From positions 365,399-429,398 of the forward strand of contig WTPW01000029.1 in the NCBI GenBank assembly GCA_009809945.1: a stretch of 64,000 bases of DNA, read 5' to 3'. Within the stretch, counting starts at the first letter, position 1, and every line of letters starts with the position of its first letter. Source of the DNA: Gigaspora margarita. Taxonomy: Eukaryota > Glomeromycota > Glomeromycetes > Diversisporales > Gigasporaceae. A program made the position numbers and the translations under genes. Shown in pieces: positions 12,192-23,320 of the stretch. The notes below the pieces were generated by a model, which searched no databases, was not told where the DNA came from, and saw nothing but the letters and a program-made list of their open reading frames with translations.

Positions 12192-12938
12192 TTGCTAGTT
12201 GGAACAAGTGATCTTGTCAACTATTTGATATTTAAACAATTTATTGTAGTGTCAAATTACAAGAAACAAAAAGCGCAAGATCTTCCCTGCATTTTTAAAA
12301 ATTTAGTTGAGAAATATGATGGAACTAGATTAAGTGCTTGTGAAATAGAAGATCGTAAAAAGTGGAATGCAACTGGCCCAAAAGCAGCTAAGCAACTCGC
12401 ATTTTTTAAACCTTACTTCCCTGAACTTTCTACTCTCTTTTTAGAAAATCATTTGCTTTGTCAGACACATTATAATCGAGTTGTCATGTCTAACCAATTT
12501 TATGAACATCTTACAAGTTTTTTTCAGGAAAACCCACCGGACACTGACATAGATACCCAGACCCCAAGTTATACTGACCTAATAGCTGAGCTTGACATGA
12601 CTAAAACAATTTTGAAAAATGTTAAACAAGAAAATATGGAACTTTGCAAAAAAACTGAACGAACATGGCAATATTTGGAAGAGCAAGCAAGAGAAACAAA
12701 AGAATTAATTAAGCGATTACAATAGGTCTATGAAGAAGTGAATACATACCAAAGGTTGTATGAGGATCAGTTTGAAAGGAATAGAGCTCTTATTGAGCAG
12801 TGGGATTCAAGGTTTTCCAGTTGACAAAAATGTATTGATGCAGTTGTTGATATAGCGAAAGCAGAATGCGAGTCTTTATTTGATGATATTAGTAAGTTAT
12901 TTGAATTCTGGGAATTAGACAAAAAATCAATCGATTAG
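12192..12938 (+). pseudogene. decayed coiled-coil protein ORF of unknown function
   Basis: One forward frame reads about 248 codons with two in-frame stops (TAG at 12723, TGA near 12822) and TAG at 12936. The N-terminal part has an acidic/basic block with LSACEIEDRKKW, GPKAAKQLAFF and LLCQTHYN; the Cys and His spacing could be a small metal site. The C-terminal half is Glu/Lys-rich heptad-like coiled coil (ELDMTKTILKNVKQENMEL and on). There is no ATG near the start; the first in-frame ATG is some 100 codons in. I do not recognise the family. It could be a transposon-captured gene or a lineage-specific repeat family. Confidence 0.55.
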
Positions 12939-13021
12939 TTGGTAATTTTTAGAAGATCGATTAATAGTGAACTATGTTTATTGCGGTTTGCATAATTTTG
13001 GGACCCCTATTATTAATTTTT

Positions 13022-13104
13022 TTATTATTATTAAAATGATTGTGATTGCGAAAGCAATTGCTAAAGCCAATCGCGATTGCAATTACAATCATTTAATAAT
13101 AAAA
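13022..13104. repeat. hairpin (AATGATTGTGATTGC inverted repeat)
   Basis: ATTATTAAAATGATTGTGAT is mirrored by the complement ending in AATCATTTAATAAT, with a loop around GCTAAAGCC. Confidence 0.6.
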
Positions 13105-13109
13105 AATAA

Positions 13110-14275
13110 GGAGAATTTTGCATATCAGGACCCAAATTTGAAATTAATTATGAATGGGCCCAACCTAAAATTATTTATTTATTAAAGGCCTAATTTTTAC
13201 CATCATATTCAGCAAAGCCGGACCTTGTAATGATTGATAATGCTGCCACTAGCATAAGTATAAAAATCAATTTGTCGTAAGGCAAATGATTAGATTTACT
13301 ACTTATAAGGTTTTCTATATTTTATAATTTTTGATTTCATTATTAATTTATTTATTTATTTATATATATATATTTCTGCACATTTTTGTCCTTTGTCTGC
13401 GAATAAATTTAGGTGCTTAAAAGTTATTCAGAAAGCCAAAACATCTTATGCTTTATTTTCTCCAGCCTGGATATATACATTTAGAAAAAGAGGAAAAATG
13501 ACAAAAAAATTTGGATTGGTAGTCAGACAAGTATGAGGATGTAGTTTCTCAAACTGACCAAAAATCTGAAGATGAAGGTAATTTTTTTTATTACCAGAAA
13601 TGGCAAGAAATTTTATAATTTTTAATAATTGAATCATTCGACAATTAAGGGCTCACTATTGCACACTACATTGTGCCAAGATATTCACTAGTAAGTGTGT
13701 TTCACTTAAACTTTTTTNAAAATGACAAAAAAATTTGGATTGGTAGTCAGACAAGTATGAGGATGTAGTTTCTCAAACTGACCAAAAATCTGAAGATGAA
13801 GGTAATTTTTTTTATTACCAGAAATGGCAAGAAATTTTATAATTTTTAATAATTGAATCATTCGACAATTAAGGGCTCGCTATCACACACTACATTGTGC
13901 CAAGATATTCACCAGTAAGTGTGTTTCACTTAAACTTATTATTTTTTTTTTTAGTGATAAAGTTATAGATTTTTGATATTTCCTTTTTGCATCCAGGGGA
14001 TTAATAATTTTTATACAAATTTCATTCATGGTTGTGAGTACAAGTTCTTTATTAAGGGATTGGTAATTTTTTTGTTAATTTCATTTCGTGTTCTTTTGTT
14101 CAACGAATGATTGGCTTGAGATCCTGCTTAAGCCACAATAGGCACTGATTTATACGACACAAAATTGTATTTGTAATATTTCAAAAATTAGGCCTTTATA
14201 AATAAATACTTTTAAGGTGGGCCCTCATCTATAATTATTTTCAAATTTGGGTCCCGATGTGTAAATTCCCCTAGA
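13110..14275. mobile_element. 1.2-kb element with about 85-bp inverted ends
   Basis: The stretch 13110-13200 (with CAGGACCCAAATTTGAAATTA, GGGCCCAACCT, AGGCCTAATTTTT) reappears inverted at about 14180-14275 with scattered differences. Between the arms lies a near-identical tandem duplication (separate entry) and no coherent gene. It is probably a non-autonomous DNA element. Confidence 0.6.
13495..13937. repeat. 224-bp tandem duplication with an N at the join
   Basis: The sequence from AAAATGACAAAAAAATTTGG at 13495 repeats from 13719 with only a few substitutions. One ambiguous base sits at 13718, exactly at the junction. It may be a real duplication or an assembly join. Confidence 0.75.
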
Positions 14276-14322
14276 AATTAATCATATTTCAGTATTAAAT
14301 ATCTTTGCATTTATTAGCAAAA

Positions 14323-14513
14323 TTTTGTAGGAGGGTTACCAAAATTCTTGTTGGATGCATTGGATCTAGGTTGGCATTTAGCCCTAGGGTTCTATAGCAA
14401 AATTATTGGCTACGCATTTTTTACTTAATGAAGGGATATGATTTCATTAGTAAAATTGTTTATGATCTTAGGGCAAAATTGATCAATTCAGATCCAGTCG
14501 ACCATGATCTAGG
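14323..14513 (+). repeat. dispersed repeat, relative at 33033-33223
   Basis: Shared ordered blocks are GGAGGGT(T/C)ACCAAAATTC, ATCTAGGTTG, TTAGCCCTAG, GCATTTTTTACTTAATGAA, TTCATTAGTAAAATT and TATGATCTT(A/G)GGGCAAAA. The two copies are in direct orientation. No ends are defined. Confidence 0.7.
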
Positions 14514-15630
14514 GCTGTGAAGCGATTCTATAATAATCGCTTTAATCATTAATCAAATCAGAATCGATTCTCATTTCTGTATAATCATTTTACCTGGGTA
14601 CTAAATCTAAAACTAGGGAATACCCTGGGTACACATGTTGGAAAAATATGAGAAATAACTTATGGGAATTCGATTATTGATTTTAAAAATTAGAATCAAT
14701 TCGCAGTGCTGAAATGTTTGCCAAAAATACTTTTTTCAAAAATAATTTAGGCATACATACATATATTTTTTAAGCATAATGTTTCAATTTTAAGTAAGTT
14801 GATAATTATTTAATATACTGTTTATGGTCTGACTTTTTTTTTTATAATTTTATACTGTCTTAACCAAAATTTTTTTATTTTAAATATAGACAACAATCTG
14901 CTTTGTTTTTTAAATTAGAATGAGTTTATTAGAGATGGATTTTGGCTCTAAATTTCTTATATTGATGCTTAATTAATCTTATATCATGAGTTTCTTATAT
15001 TAAGTTATTTGTATACAGAAAGAAAATGTGAAACTGTGATTATTTTTGTTACCAAATACTGCTAAGTTGAATTATATCTTTGTTGCTATTTTTATAGTTC
15101 AAATATTTTTTAACAGCCAAACTGAGTTTTTACGATGATATGTTAATTTTGTTTTTTTGTACAGCAACTATTAGCACTATATTAAAGTAGTTAATAAATA
15201 TATGAGATTGATATATAAAAAGAGTGTAAAAATATATCAAGTATTATAGTAAAGACAAAGTATATAATACTGTTATAGTTTTTATAATAACTAATTATAT
15301 AAATAGATNNAGAAGTATATTTATTCATAGTGGCTACACATATATATATNTTATAGTCAACTAATTGATTGCAAACTAATCAAATAATTGATTAATTAGT
15401 TAATTAATTAATTGATTAGCTAAAAATTGATTAATCAATTAATTGATTAGTTGAACAATCAATTAAAATAATATTTATAGTAGTTAATTAATTAATTGCC
15501 AACTCAATTAACTAATTGATTAATCAATTTTTGATTTATATTACTAATTCTGGGTTCTTGTATATTGGATTTCTAATATTTATAACTTTTTTATAATTTT
15601 TTGTAGATTTATTAATTCATAATAACAATA
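14514..15630. other. AT-rich stretch including an AATTGATT low-complexity tract
   Basis: About 15360-15535 is made of (T)AATTGATTAATTAG-like repeats in both orientations. Three ambiguous bases lie nearby. No gene is supported. Confidence 0.5.
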
Positions 15631-18495
15631 GGTTTTCTTTAGAAAATCTTATNACATATGACCCANNTGAATGGCTCAATAAGCNTAATCAAGTTGTTNT
15701 TAAATTTGTTGAAACTCTGGTTCAAAATAATCAAGCTACCAATATCTCAAGCCAGGAAAAGCTTTTTAAAATTGCTGTTGCAATTGATTCGATATATGGA
15801 GCTCGACATGGAAAATATGTATCAGAAATTCAACTTGCTATTTCAGCTATCAAATATTCAATTGTAAGATCAAAAATGATAATTGATATTGATAACCATA
15901 TCATAAGTTCAGGAAGTCATTATTGATTTCAAAAATGGATTGAAGAGCTTTCAAAACATGAAGAACTATTGCCTAAAGGTCTTTTATTTCTTGCATTTGA
16001 TAATGAGCAAAAAGGACAAAAAAATTATCTTGATCGAGGATTTAATACAGTTATTTATCATATTGTTACCAGTTTTGTTGCTTTCAATATAGCACCACAA
16101 AACAAAATTCAACATAATACTGATTCACCTTGGTTATATAATACACTTAGCAAGTTACAATATGAAGAAATTTTTAATATTAGTCCCCAAATGCAAAAGA
16201 TTATAGATGAGGAATTATATACTTATTTAGCTGAAATTCTTACATTGTTGTCTGAAGAAAAATCCTCTACTAATACTATAGATTCTCTTTTAGCATCTAT
16301 ACTAGTTGATATTACTAAAATGAAATTTTGTTCTAACTGTGATTGAAAAATATAGAGAATCGAAAAAGAACATGCCCAAGATGTAAAATGCAACTTTCAA
16401 CATTAGCAGAAATTCAATAGAAAAAATTGTTGAAATTGAAAATAATATAGTTGATCAATTACCTAATCCACTTATTTTTAGACCTTACAAAATTGGCAAA
16501 GAGCAAAGTACTACTGGGTTTACCCAACCAATTACAGACCAAGAAGTTAATATTTCTGAAATTTATATTCCTGATCCTGTTAATATTAATCCTAATTCAA
16601 TTGCAAATATTGAGCAAGTTCTTTTACATATTGAGACTATATCAGGTATCAAGAATAAAGTTCGTAAGTGGATAGTAGTAACCTGTGATGGTGTTCCATA
16701 TCGTCTTGCTACCAAGTTGAAGGAAAAGTTTTTTTGGTTAGTGCTAGTACCTGGTCAATTACATGAAGAGATGAATATGCTTCATGCTTATGTAGAATTG
16801 AACTGGTAAATTATTTAAAATATTTTAAATAGTAGTTTGTGCATACAATTCTATATATTTTTATTTGTTATATTTTTTATTTTATTAATTATTTTTTATT
16901 TGACTTTTTTAACTTATTTTTTCTATTAGGGAAATTGATCTGAGACGTTTTGCAATATCTCAGGGTTATAAAACTGAAAATCAGCTTGCCTATTTTAAAA
17001 AATGTGCTGATTACATAAGGCAGTGTTGTCACAGGACAGCCTTGAACAATGACTTGGACAATCTTGGACAATTTTGGACAATTAAATAAAGTAAAATTAC
17101 TTAAAATTTTATTAAGATAACCTATTTTAATTTTAACTGGAATGTGTTCAGCACATAAAAAAATATATAGATATATATTTTTTAGATAGATTTATTAATT
17201 ATTAAAGCCTGGACAAGCTTTGGACAATCTTGGACGTTTGGACAATTTTGGACGTGGGCAAGCCAAAAAAGGCTGTGGACAGCCAAAACGTACAACACTG
17301 CTATAAGGCATGGGATTCTATTTGTATTATATACTATAAAGCAATAGCTATGGAACTTCTGTGGCCATATGTAAAAAACTATTCAAATCCATCTGTTGAA
17401 GGGTATCTTGCTTGGGTTGAAGAGCAGCAAGATTCAATTTACCAAATAAAGTTTGAACAGGTTATGATTATTTTCTATTGAATAAATCTAATAACAATTA
17501 ATACAATTTTTTTTTATAATAGACTTTCATTTATCTCCAAGCAATTATTAACTATCGAAAGGCTATAAGAACCAACAATCCATTTTTTAAAAAGGGCTGC
17601 TAAAAGAAATTTTTCACCTATTTGGTCTGGAAGGTGTCATCCTATTTATCGTCTAATAGAAGTTGCTAATGAAGTTCAATTAATGCAACTTTATCCTGAA
17701 GTATGTGATATTGTAGAGAATAATAGTGTAATTTCTAGATCAGGAATTTGTAATCAACATCAAGGATTAGATGCAATTATAGAAGAAATAAATAAAAATT
17801 TAAAAGCCTTAATAACATCTGTACCACAATACTATAATTGGAAGATAGCTGCACATAACTATAAAAAATTTGTTAAGGTAAAATTGATTTTATAATTTAA
17901 TTATTTATAAATTAATTAAAAATTATATATACTTAAACCTGGTAATTTATTTTAGCTTAGAAACAATTTATTTAAAATAATTGGATACAATGATCAATCA
18001 TCAGGACCAAGAACCCGACCAGAAGCAACTGTAGAATGTCAAAGATTTCGAGCACTTTTGCGGGGACTTGAATTTGTAAATCCTGTAAACTCAAAAATGA
18101 CTTATCATAGTTTAGGTAGAGAATATGAATTGGCTGAGAATTTAAAAAACTTTACATCTTGTGCAAAATTAGCTCGACAAAATTATATTATTGAAACATT
18201 TATTAATAAAAATAATTTATCTCAATTTAGACCAATACCAATTACAAAATGAGAAGCTAAAGCTCAAAAAAGTGAAAAAAATTTGACTATACCTGATATT
18301 TTGTCAAAAATTAGAATTCTACTTGAACAAGTTCCTGAAAGNGTCAAAAAAAAGTATTCTGGATTAAGGTCAAAACCAAAAGAAGAATTACTTAGTATAC
18401 TACANGAAGTAAAATGCTTATTTGATTAAAATAATGCACTTAATGATCAAGATTGTTTTGAAATTTTAGAAACAGATCAGCAAGAACAAATGTAA
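15631..18495 (+). pseudogene. degenerate intron-containing gene of a probable multicopy family (zinc ribbon, then long conserved domain)
   Basis: Forward-strand fragments line up as one eroded protein of some 700 residues. First comes an N-terminal region from RFSLENLITYDP, then PKGLLFLAFDNEQKGQKNY near 15970. A split zinc ribbon (CSNC near 16335, frameshift, CPRC near 16375) is followed by LSTLAEIQ. Then come KWIVVTCDGVPYRLATKLKE and LVPGQLHEEMNMLHAYVELNW near 16660-16805. Three intact-looking GT-AG introns can be read (16806-16929, 17461-17522, 17878-17955), so it descends from a spliced gene rather than a retrocopy. Lesions are an in-frame TGA near 15925, a frameshift in the ribbon, an insertion of MITE family A at 17022-17299, several Ns, and a TGA near 18250. 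Its structure suggests a high-copy, possibly transposase-like family, but I cannot name the family or a function. Confidence 0.65.
17022..17299. mobile_element. MITE family A, copy 2
   Basis: Same AGTGTTGT/ACAACACT ends and TTGGACAA-rich arms as the copy at 7245-7521, in the opposite orientation. It is inserted between codons for CADY and KAWDS of the surrounding pseudogene. ATAAGGC occurs on both sides, adjacent on the left and four bases off on the right, so the target duplication is not clean. Confidence 0.85.
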
Positions 18496-18499
18496 TAAA

Positions 18500-18920
18500 G
18501 TACTGGGCATGCTATTAAAACATAGTGCCAGAACTATATTTTTAATAATCTATGTCTTGTACTTATAGTATCTATTCTTTTATTTTAAAACATATATTCA
18601 TAATTTATAATTATATTTAATATTTTAAAATCTGATTATAAAAATATAAATATTTATTAATTATAGATTTTTATAGAATATTATATTATAAATATTTATA
18701 AATATATAAATAAAAGCTCTATNTTAATTATAATATAGAGTTAAATATATTATAATATAAAGTATTTTTGTTTTATATATTTTATTTTCTTATCAATTTT
18801 TTTAATTATTTGAATTATTATTAATACTTGGCAAAATTGAGTTTTATTAGATTTTGCCAAGTGTTATAATTANCTATACATTATATTAATTTTNAATAAT
18901 TTATTCAAATTAGCAATTAA
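18500..18920. other. very AT-rich spacer
   Basis: No gene. Four ambiguous bases (N) fall here or just beyond. A small hairpin is formed by CTTGGCAAAATTGAGTTTTA and TTAGATTTTGCCAAG near 18828-18860. Confidence 0.5.
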
Positions 18921-18924
18921 GTCT

Positions 18925-20510
18925 TTGTATCTTTTAATTTAACTCTATGCACTAAGTAAATTTGTTCAGCATTTAAAAATACATCAAATCAGCAGAATTA
19001 TTTTTATTTTNCTTAAAATTTAGAGAATAGATATATAAGTTGGATTTTTGATTAAAAAGTCAAAATTATATATCTATTCACTAAATTCAATTAAAATAAA
19101 AATAATTCTGATGATTTGATGTATTTTAGATGCTGAACAAGTTTACTTAGTGCATAAAGTTAGAATTAATTAGTAAAATTTTGTGAATCATAAGATTTTA
19201 TAGAATTTTATTAATAAATTTCTATAAAATCTTATGATTCACAAAATTTTATTAATTAATTCTAACTTTATGCACTAAATAAACTTGTTCAGCATCTAAA
19301 ATACATCAAATCATCAGAATTATTTTTATTTTACTTGAAATTTAGTGAATAGATACATAATTTTGGATTTTTGATCAAAAAAGTCAAATTTAAGCATCTT
19401 TCTCCAAATTTCAAGTAAAATAACAACAACACTGNCTAAACAAGTTTACTTAGTGCATAAAGTTAGAATTAATTAGTAAAATGTAGTAAATCATATAAGA
19501 TTTTATAGAATTTTATTAATAAAATTCTATAAAATCTTATATGATTTACTACATTTTACTAATTAATTCTAACTTTATGCACTAAGTAAACTTGTTAAGA
19601 ACCTAAAAATACATTAAATCGGCAGAATTATTTTGATTTTACTTGAAATTTAAAGAATAGATGCATATTTTGGATTTTTGTTCAAAAAAGTCAATTTAAG
19701 CATCTTTTCTCCAAACTTCAAGTAAAATAAAAATAAATTACTAATACAATGTATTTTTAGGTTCTAAACAAGTTTACTTAGTGCATAAAGTTAGAATTAA
19801 TTAGTAAAGTTTTGTGAATATAAAGATTTTATAGAATTTTATTAATAAAATTCTATAAAATCTTATAATTCACAAATTTTTATTAATCAATTCTAACTTT
19901 ATGCACTAAGTAAACTTGTTCAGACCTAGAAGTACATCAAATAAGCAGAATTATTTTTATTTTACTTGAAATTTGGAGAAAATATGCTTAAATTTGACTT
20001 TTTTGATCAAAAATCCAAAATATGCCTCTATTCTCCGAATTTCAAGTAAAATAAAAATAATTCTACCGATTTAATGTATTTTTAGGCGCTGAATACGTTT
20101 ACTTAGTGCATAAAGTTAGAATCAATTAATAAAAATTTGTGAATTATAAGATTTTATAGAATTTTATTAATAAAATTCTATAAAATCTTATGATTCACAA
20201 AACTTTACTAATCAATTCTAACTTTATGCACTAAATAAACTTGTTCAGAGCCTAAAAATACATTAAATCAGTAGAATTATTTTTATTTTACTTGAAATTT
20301 GGAGAAAAGATGCTTAAATTTGACTTTTTGATCAAAAATTCAAGATCATGCATCTATTCTCTAAATTTCAAGTAAAATAAAATAATTCTGCTGATTTGAT
20401 GTATTTCTAGTTGCTGAAAAATTTACTTAGTGCATAAAGTAGAATTAATTAATAAAAATTTGTGAATTATAAGATTTTATCAAGTTTCATGCACTAAGTA
20501 AACTTGTAAA
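18925..20510. repeat. tandem array of about five 320-bp palindromic units
   Basis: Two hairpins alternate. One is centred on TTATAGAATTTTATTAATAA (centres near 19207, 19518, 19845, 20168) and the other on TTTGATCAAAAA..GTCAAA (centres near 19045, 19380, 19690, 20005, 20325). The arms carry TCTAACTTTATGCACTAAGT and AAACTTGTTCAG, then AATTATTTTTATTTTACTTG. Centre-to-centre spacing is about 311-327 bp. Every unit is a full inverted repeat, so the whole array can fold into serial long hairpins. No open frame survives. The arm block CTGAACAAGTTTACTTA is shared with MITE family B. Confidence 0.8.
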
Positions 20511-20529
20511 AAACTAAAAACATAACTTT

Positions 20530-20830
20530 GATGCATTTTTAGCAAATTTTTTATTAAGTAAATCGATTTCATTAATAAAAAAATTTTATTCATCGTTATA
20601 AGTTCTACTTACCTCTAAATTTTCATAAAAATCAGATGAATTTTTATTAATTGATTGTTATAAAATACATTTTAGTACCAAAAGAATCTATTATGATGAA
20701 TAAAAAATTATCCAATTTTTATGAAAATTTAGAGGTAAATAGGGTTTATTATGGCGAATGAAATTGTCTTAATAATGAAGGTCGATTTACTTAATAAAAA
20801 AAGCCACTATTAGCATACTACAATTTGGTT
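20530..20830. repeat. inverted repeat of about 100-bp arms
   Basis: TTATTAAGTAAATCGA..TTCATTAATAA and TACCTCTAAATTTTCATAAAA on the left are mirrored at about 20700-20800. A spacer contains AGTACCAAAAGAATC. It may be another fold-back element of the same general kind as its neighbours. Confidence 0.6.
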
Positions 20831-20951
20831 TTATTAAAATTAAATTCAAAAATTTTGTTTATTTTATTTAAGCACTTTACGCGTCATTTTTAGTGTACGA
20901 ATTTTTATGAACATTGGGCTTGTAAAAAAAGGGATAATACTTCAGGAATAC

Positions 20952-21505
20952 TACCATATTTTCCCCAAAATAAGCTACCTTCAAAAATAAGCTACCCCTC
21001 TTTTGGTCAAAAAACTCCAAAACGTCTTTAACTCGAAAATAAACTACCCCACGATCGACAATAGTTACTACATAGTAAAGTCCAAATTTTTCTATGTAAA
21101 TCGATTAAAGTCGCTTGAGTAAACTTATTTAGAAGATTAAAATACACATACTCTGAAATTTTTGTCAAGATTGGAGAACTTTTTATTATTTGAATTTTGA
21201 ATTTTACGTTCGGCAAAAAATTAAATTTTTTTTAAAAAAATATATCGACGAACGTAAAAATTAAAAGTTAAATAATAAAAGGTTCTCTAATATTGACAAA
21301 AATTTCAGAATAAGTGTATTTTGACCTTCCAAATAAGTTTACTTAAGCGATATTAATCGATTTACATAGTAAAATTTGGATGTTACTATGTAGCAACTTT
21401 CTGCGATTGGCCAAAAATCGATTTTACCTGAAAATAAGCTACTCTTGATTTTTTGTGTAACTTTTTGCCCAAAAAAAGGTAGCTTATTTTAAGGAAGATA
21501 CAGTA
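20952..21505. mobile_element. 554-bp MITE of family B with long inverted arms
   Basis: Ends are TACCATATTTTCCCCAAAAT followed by AAGCTACC, and the complement ending TACAGTA. Long internal arms meet near 21230. The arms contain AGTAAACTT and ATGTAAATCGATT blocks. No coding capacity; the short minus-strand frame in the left arm is a by-product. Confidence 0.75.
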
Positions 21506-21637
21506 TATGCAGCATTAAAAGTGTTATTAAACCTTCTTGTAGCTATGCTTGCATATAATTTGTGAAAATTTCTGGAAAATTCAAATACAGAAATAAGATT
21601 CTAAAATATTCTAACTATCAATCATTACTAAATAAGG

Positions 21638-21968
21638 TGCAGATCATTGGATGCCCAAATTTGGGGGACGCCTAAAGCAGGGGCAATTCATATTTCTTAA
21701 TAATTTTCTCGATTAACTTTAGGGTTTGGGTCATCTTATATTAGGGTTAGGTTGGATTTTAGATAGTTATATATAAGCAAAATTGCCTTCCTGATATTTT
21801 TACTTAACCTATCTGAGGTAGGTTAGACTACCGTTTTTTGTATTTTTTAAGTTTTTCATTTTTTGCTTTGCCAGCGATCTTCAAAATTCTGTAATTTGAT
21901 TGGCTGTGATCATGTGAATTTGCCCCCACTTTAGATGACCCCCAAATTTGGTATATGCCCTGACTGTA
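21638..21968. mobile_element. MITE with TACAGTCAGGG end
   Basis: GCCCAAATTTGGGGG..CGCCTAAAG..GGGGCAATTCA on the left is mirrored by TGAATTTGCCCCCACTTTAG and CCCCCAAATTTGG on the right. The right end is TATGCCCTGACTGTA. GATTGGCT lies inside at 21897. Confidence 0.65.
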
Positions 21969-22464
21969 ATACATATCATTTTGGTTATTATAACATTTTT
22001 GAGTCAATAGTAAAAAAAAAACAAAATGTTGATACAGTAAGTTAAACTGATATTTTATATTAATATTTTTGAATATGGTGTTAGTATAGAAAGCTTTATA
22101 TAACCCAGGGATTGTAAAGACTTTAAATAACCAAAATGACTCAAATGACAAATAAGTAGTCATTGGTTATTATAGCCTAAATGACTAAAAAGATCATTTA
22201 ACCCTGGTTAATTGATTATTTAATACTTTAAGCCAATCAAAATTGATAATTGTTCTCTGTAAAATGAAATATTGCAAGCAGTACCATGTAAAAATTTGGA
22301 TATTATTTATATAATTACAAATTTCTATAAATAATATCTAAATTTTCACATGGCCCTGGTTGCTCGATACTATCTAATAAAAATTATTATACATAATAAA
22401 TAACTGATGACCCAAATGACCAGTTATATTCTGATGAATGATTGCTATTTGTATTTTGGCAAAG
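21969..22464. other. stretch with AATGAC-type short repeats and one hairpin
   Basis: Degenerate AATGAC(T/C) motifs occur at 22100-22200 and near 22410, as also at 31000-31160. A hairpin is formed by CATGTAAAAATTTGGATATT and its complement at about 22285-22355. No gene. Confidence 0.45.
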
Positions 22465-23320
22465 ATAGGATAGTCACACCAGAAAAATTTTGCTATTATA
22501 TGATCAACAATCATTTTTACTAATAAATTCAAAAAATTTTTTAAAAATCCTAGTGATTATTTTTCTACAACCACTTGATTAAATTTGGTAAAAAATTCTT
22601 TATTTTAATTCTATAGTACTGCAGAATTAAAATAGAAAAGGTCTCATTGAATTCAGTTCCATAGTTGTCAAGAAATTATCGTAAAATTTTTTAAATAAAT
22701 TTAAATATAAAAAATATCAGGTAAATAATCCTTTCATTAAACTAAAAACAAAGATTTCTTAACACTAACTATTTGAATTTGATGAAAAATTTTTTATTTA
22801 ATTTATGGGTTCATAGAATTAAAATAAAAAGAAATTATTGAATTTGAATAACTGGTTGTTGAAAAATATTTATTAAAATTTAAAAAATTTTGGCCATAGC
22901 TTCTTTTTTAAAGGCAACTAAACTTTGAATGAAGATTACTTAGCATTTACCTGGTCAAATTTGATCAAATTTTTTTATTTTATTTCTATATATTATAGAA
23001 TTAAGATAAAAAAATTTTGATCAAATTTGACTAGGTAAATCTTTGTTCAGATTTTAGACACCTTTAAAAAAAAAGCTGTGGCCAAATTTTTTAACTTTCA
23101 ATGAATATTTCTTGACAATAGTTATTCAAATTTGATAATTTTTTTTATTTTAAATCTATAAACTTATGGAATTAAAATAAGAAATTTTCATCAAATTTGG
23201 TTAGTTGGTTGTTGAGAAATCTTTGTTTAAAAATTAAAATTTAATGACTTTTTTTTATTTTAATTTACAATACTAAGAATTAAAATAAAAAATTTTTACA
23301 GAACTTAATCAAGGCAATTA
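22465..23320 (+). repeat. left terminal inverted repeat of the Mutator-like element
   Basis: Hairpin centres lie near 22622, 22815, 22990, 23160 and 23275. Each stem is about 15-35 bp of TTTTATTTTAATTCTAT-type sequence plus flanking AAATTTGAT(C/A)AA stems. Confidence 0.75.

Noticed and set aside
18925-20510. Regularly spaced repeats resembling a CRISPR array
   Set aside because: Units are about 320 bp palindromes without unique spacers, in a eukaryotic context with no cas genes.
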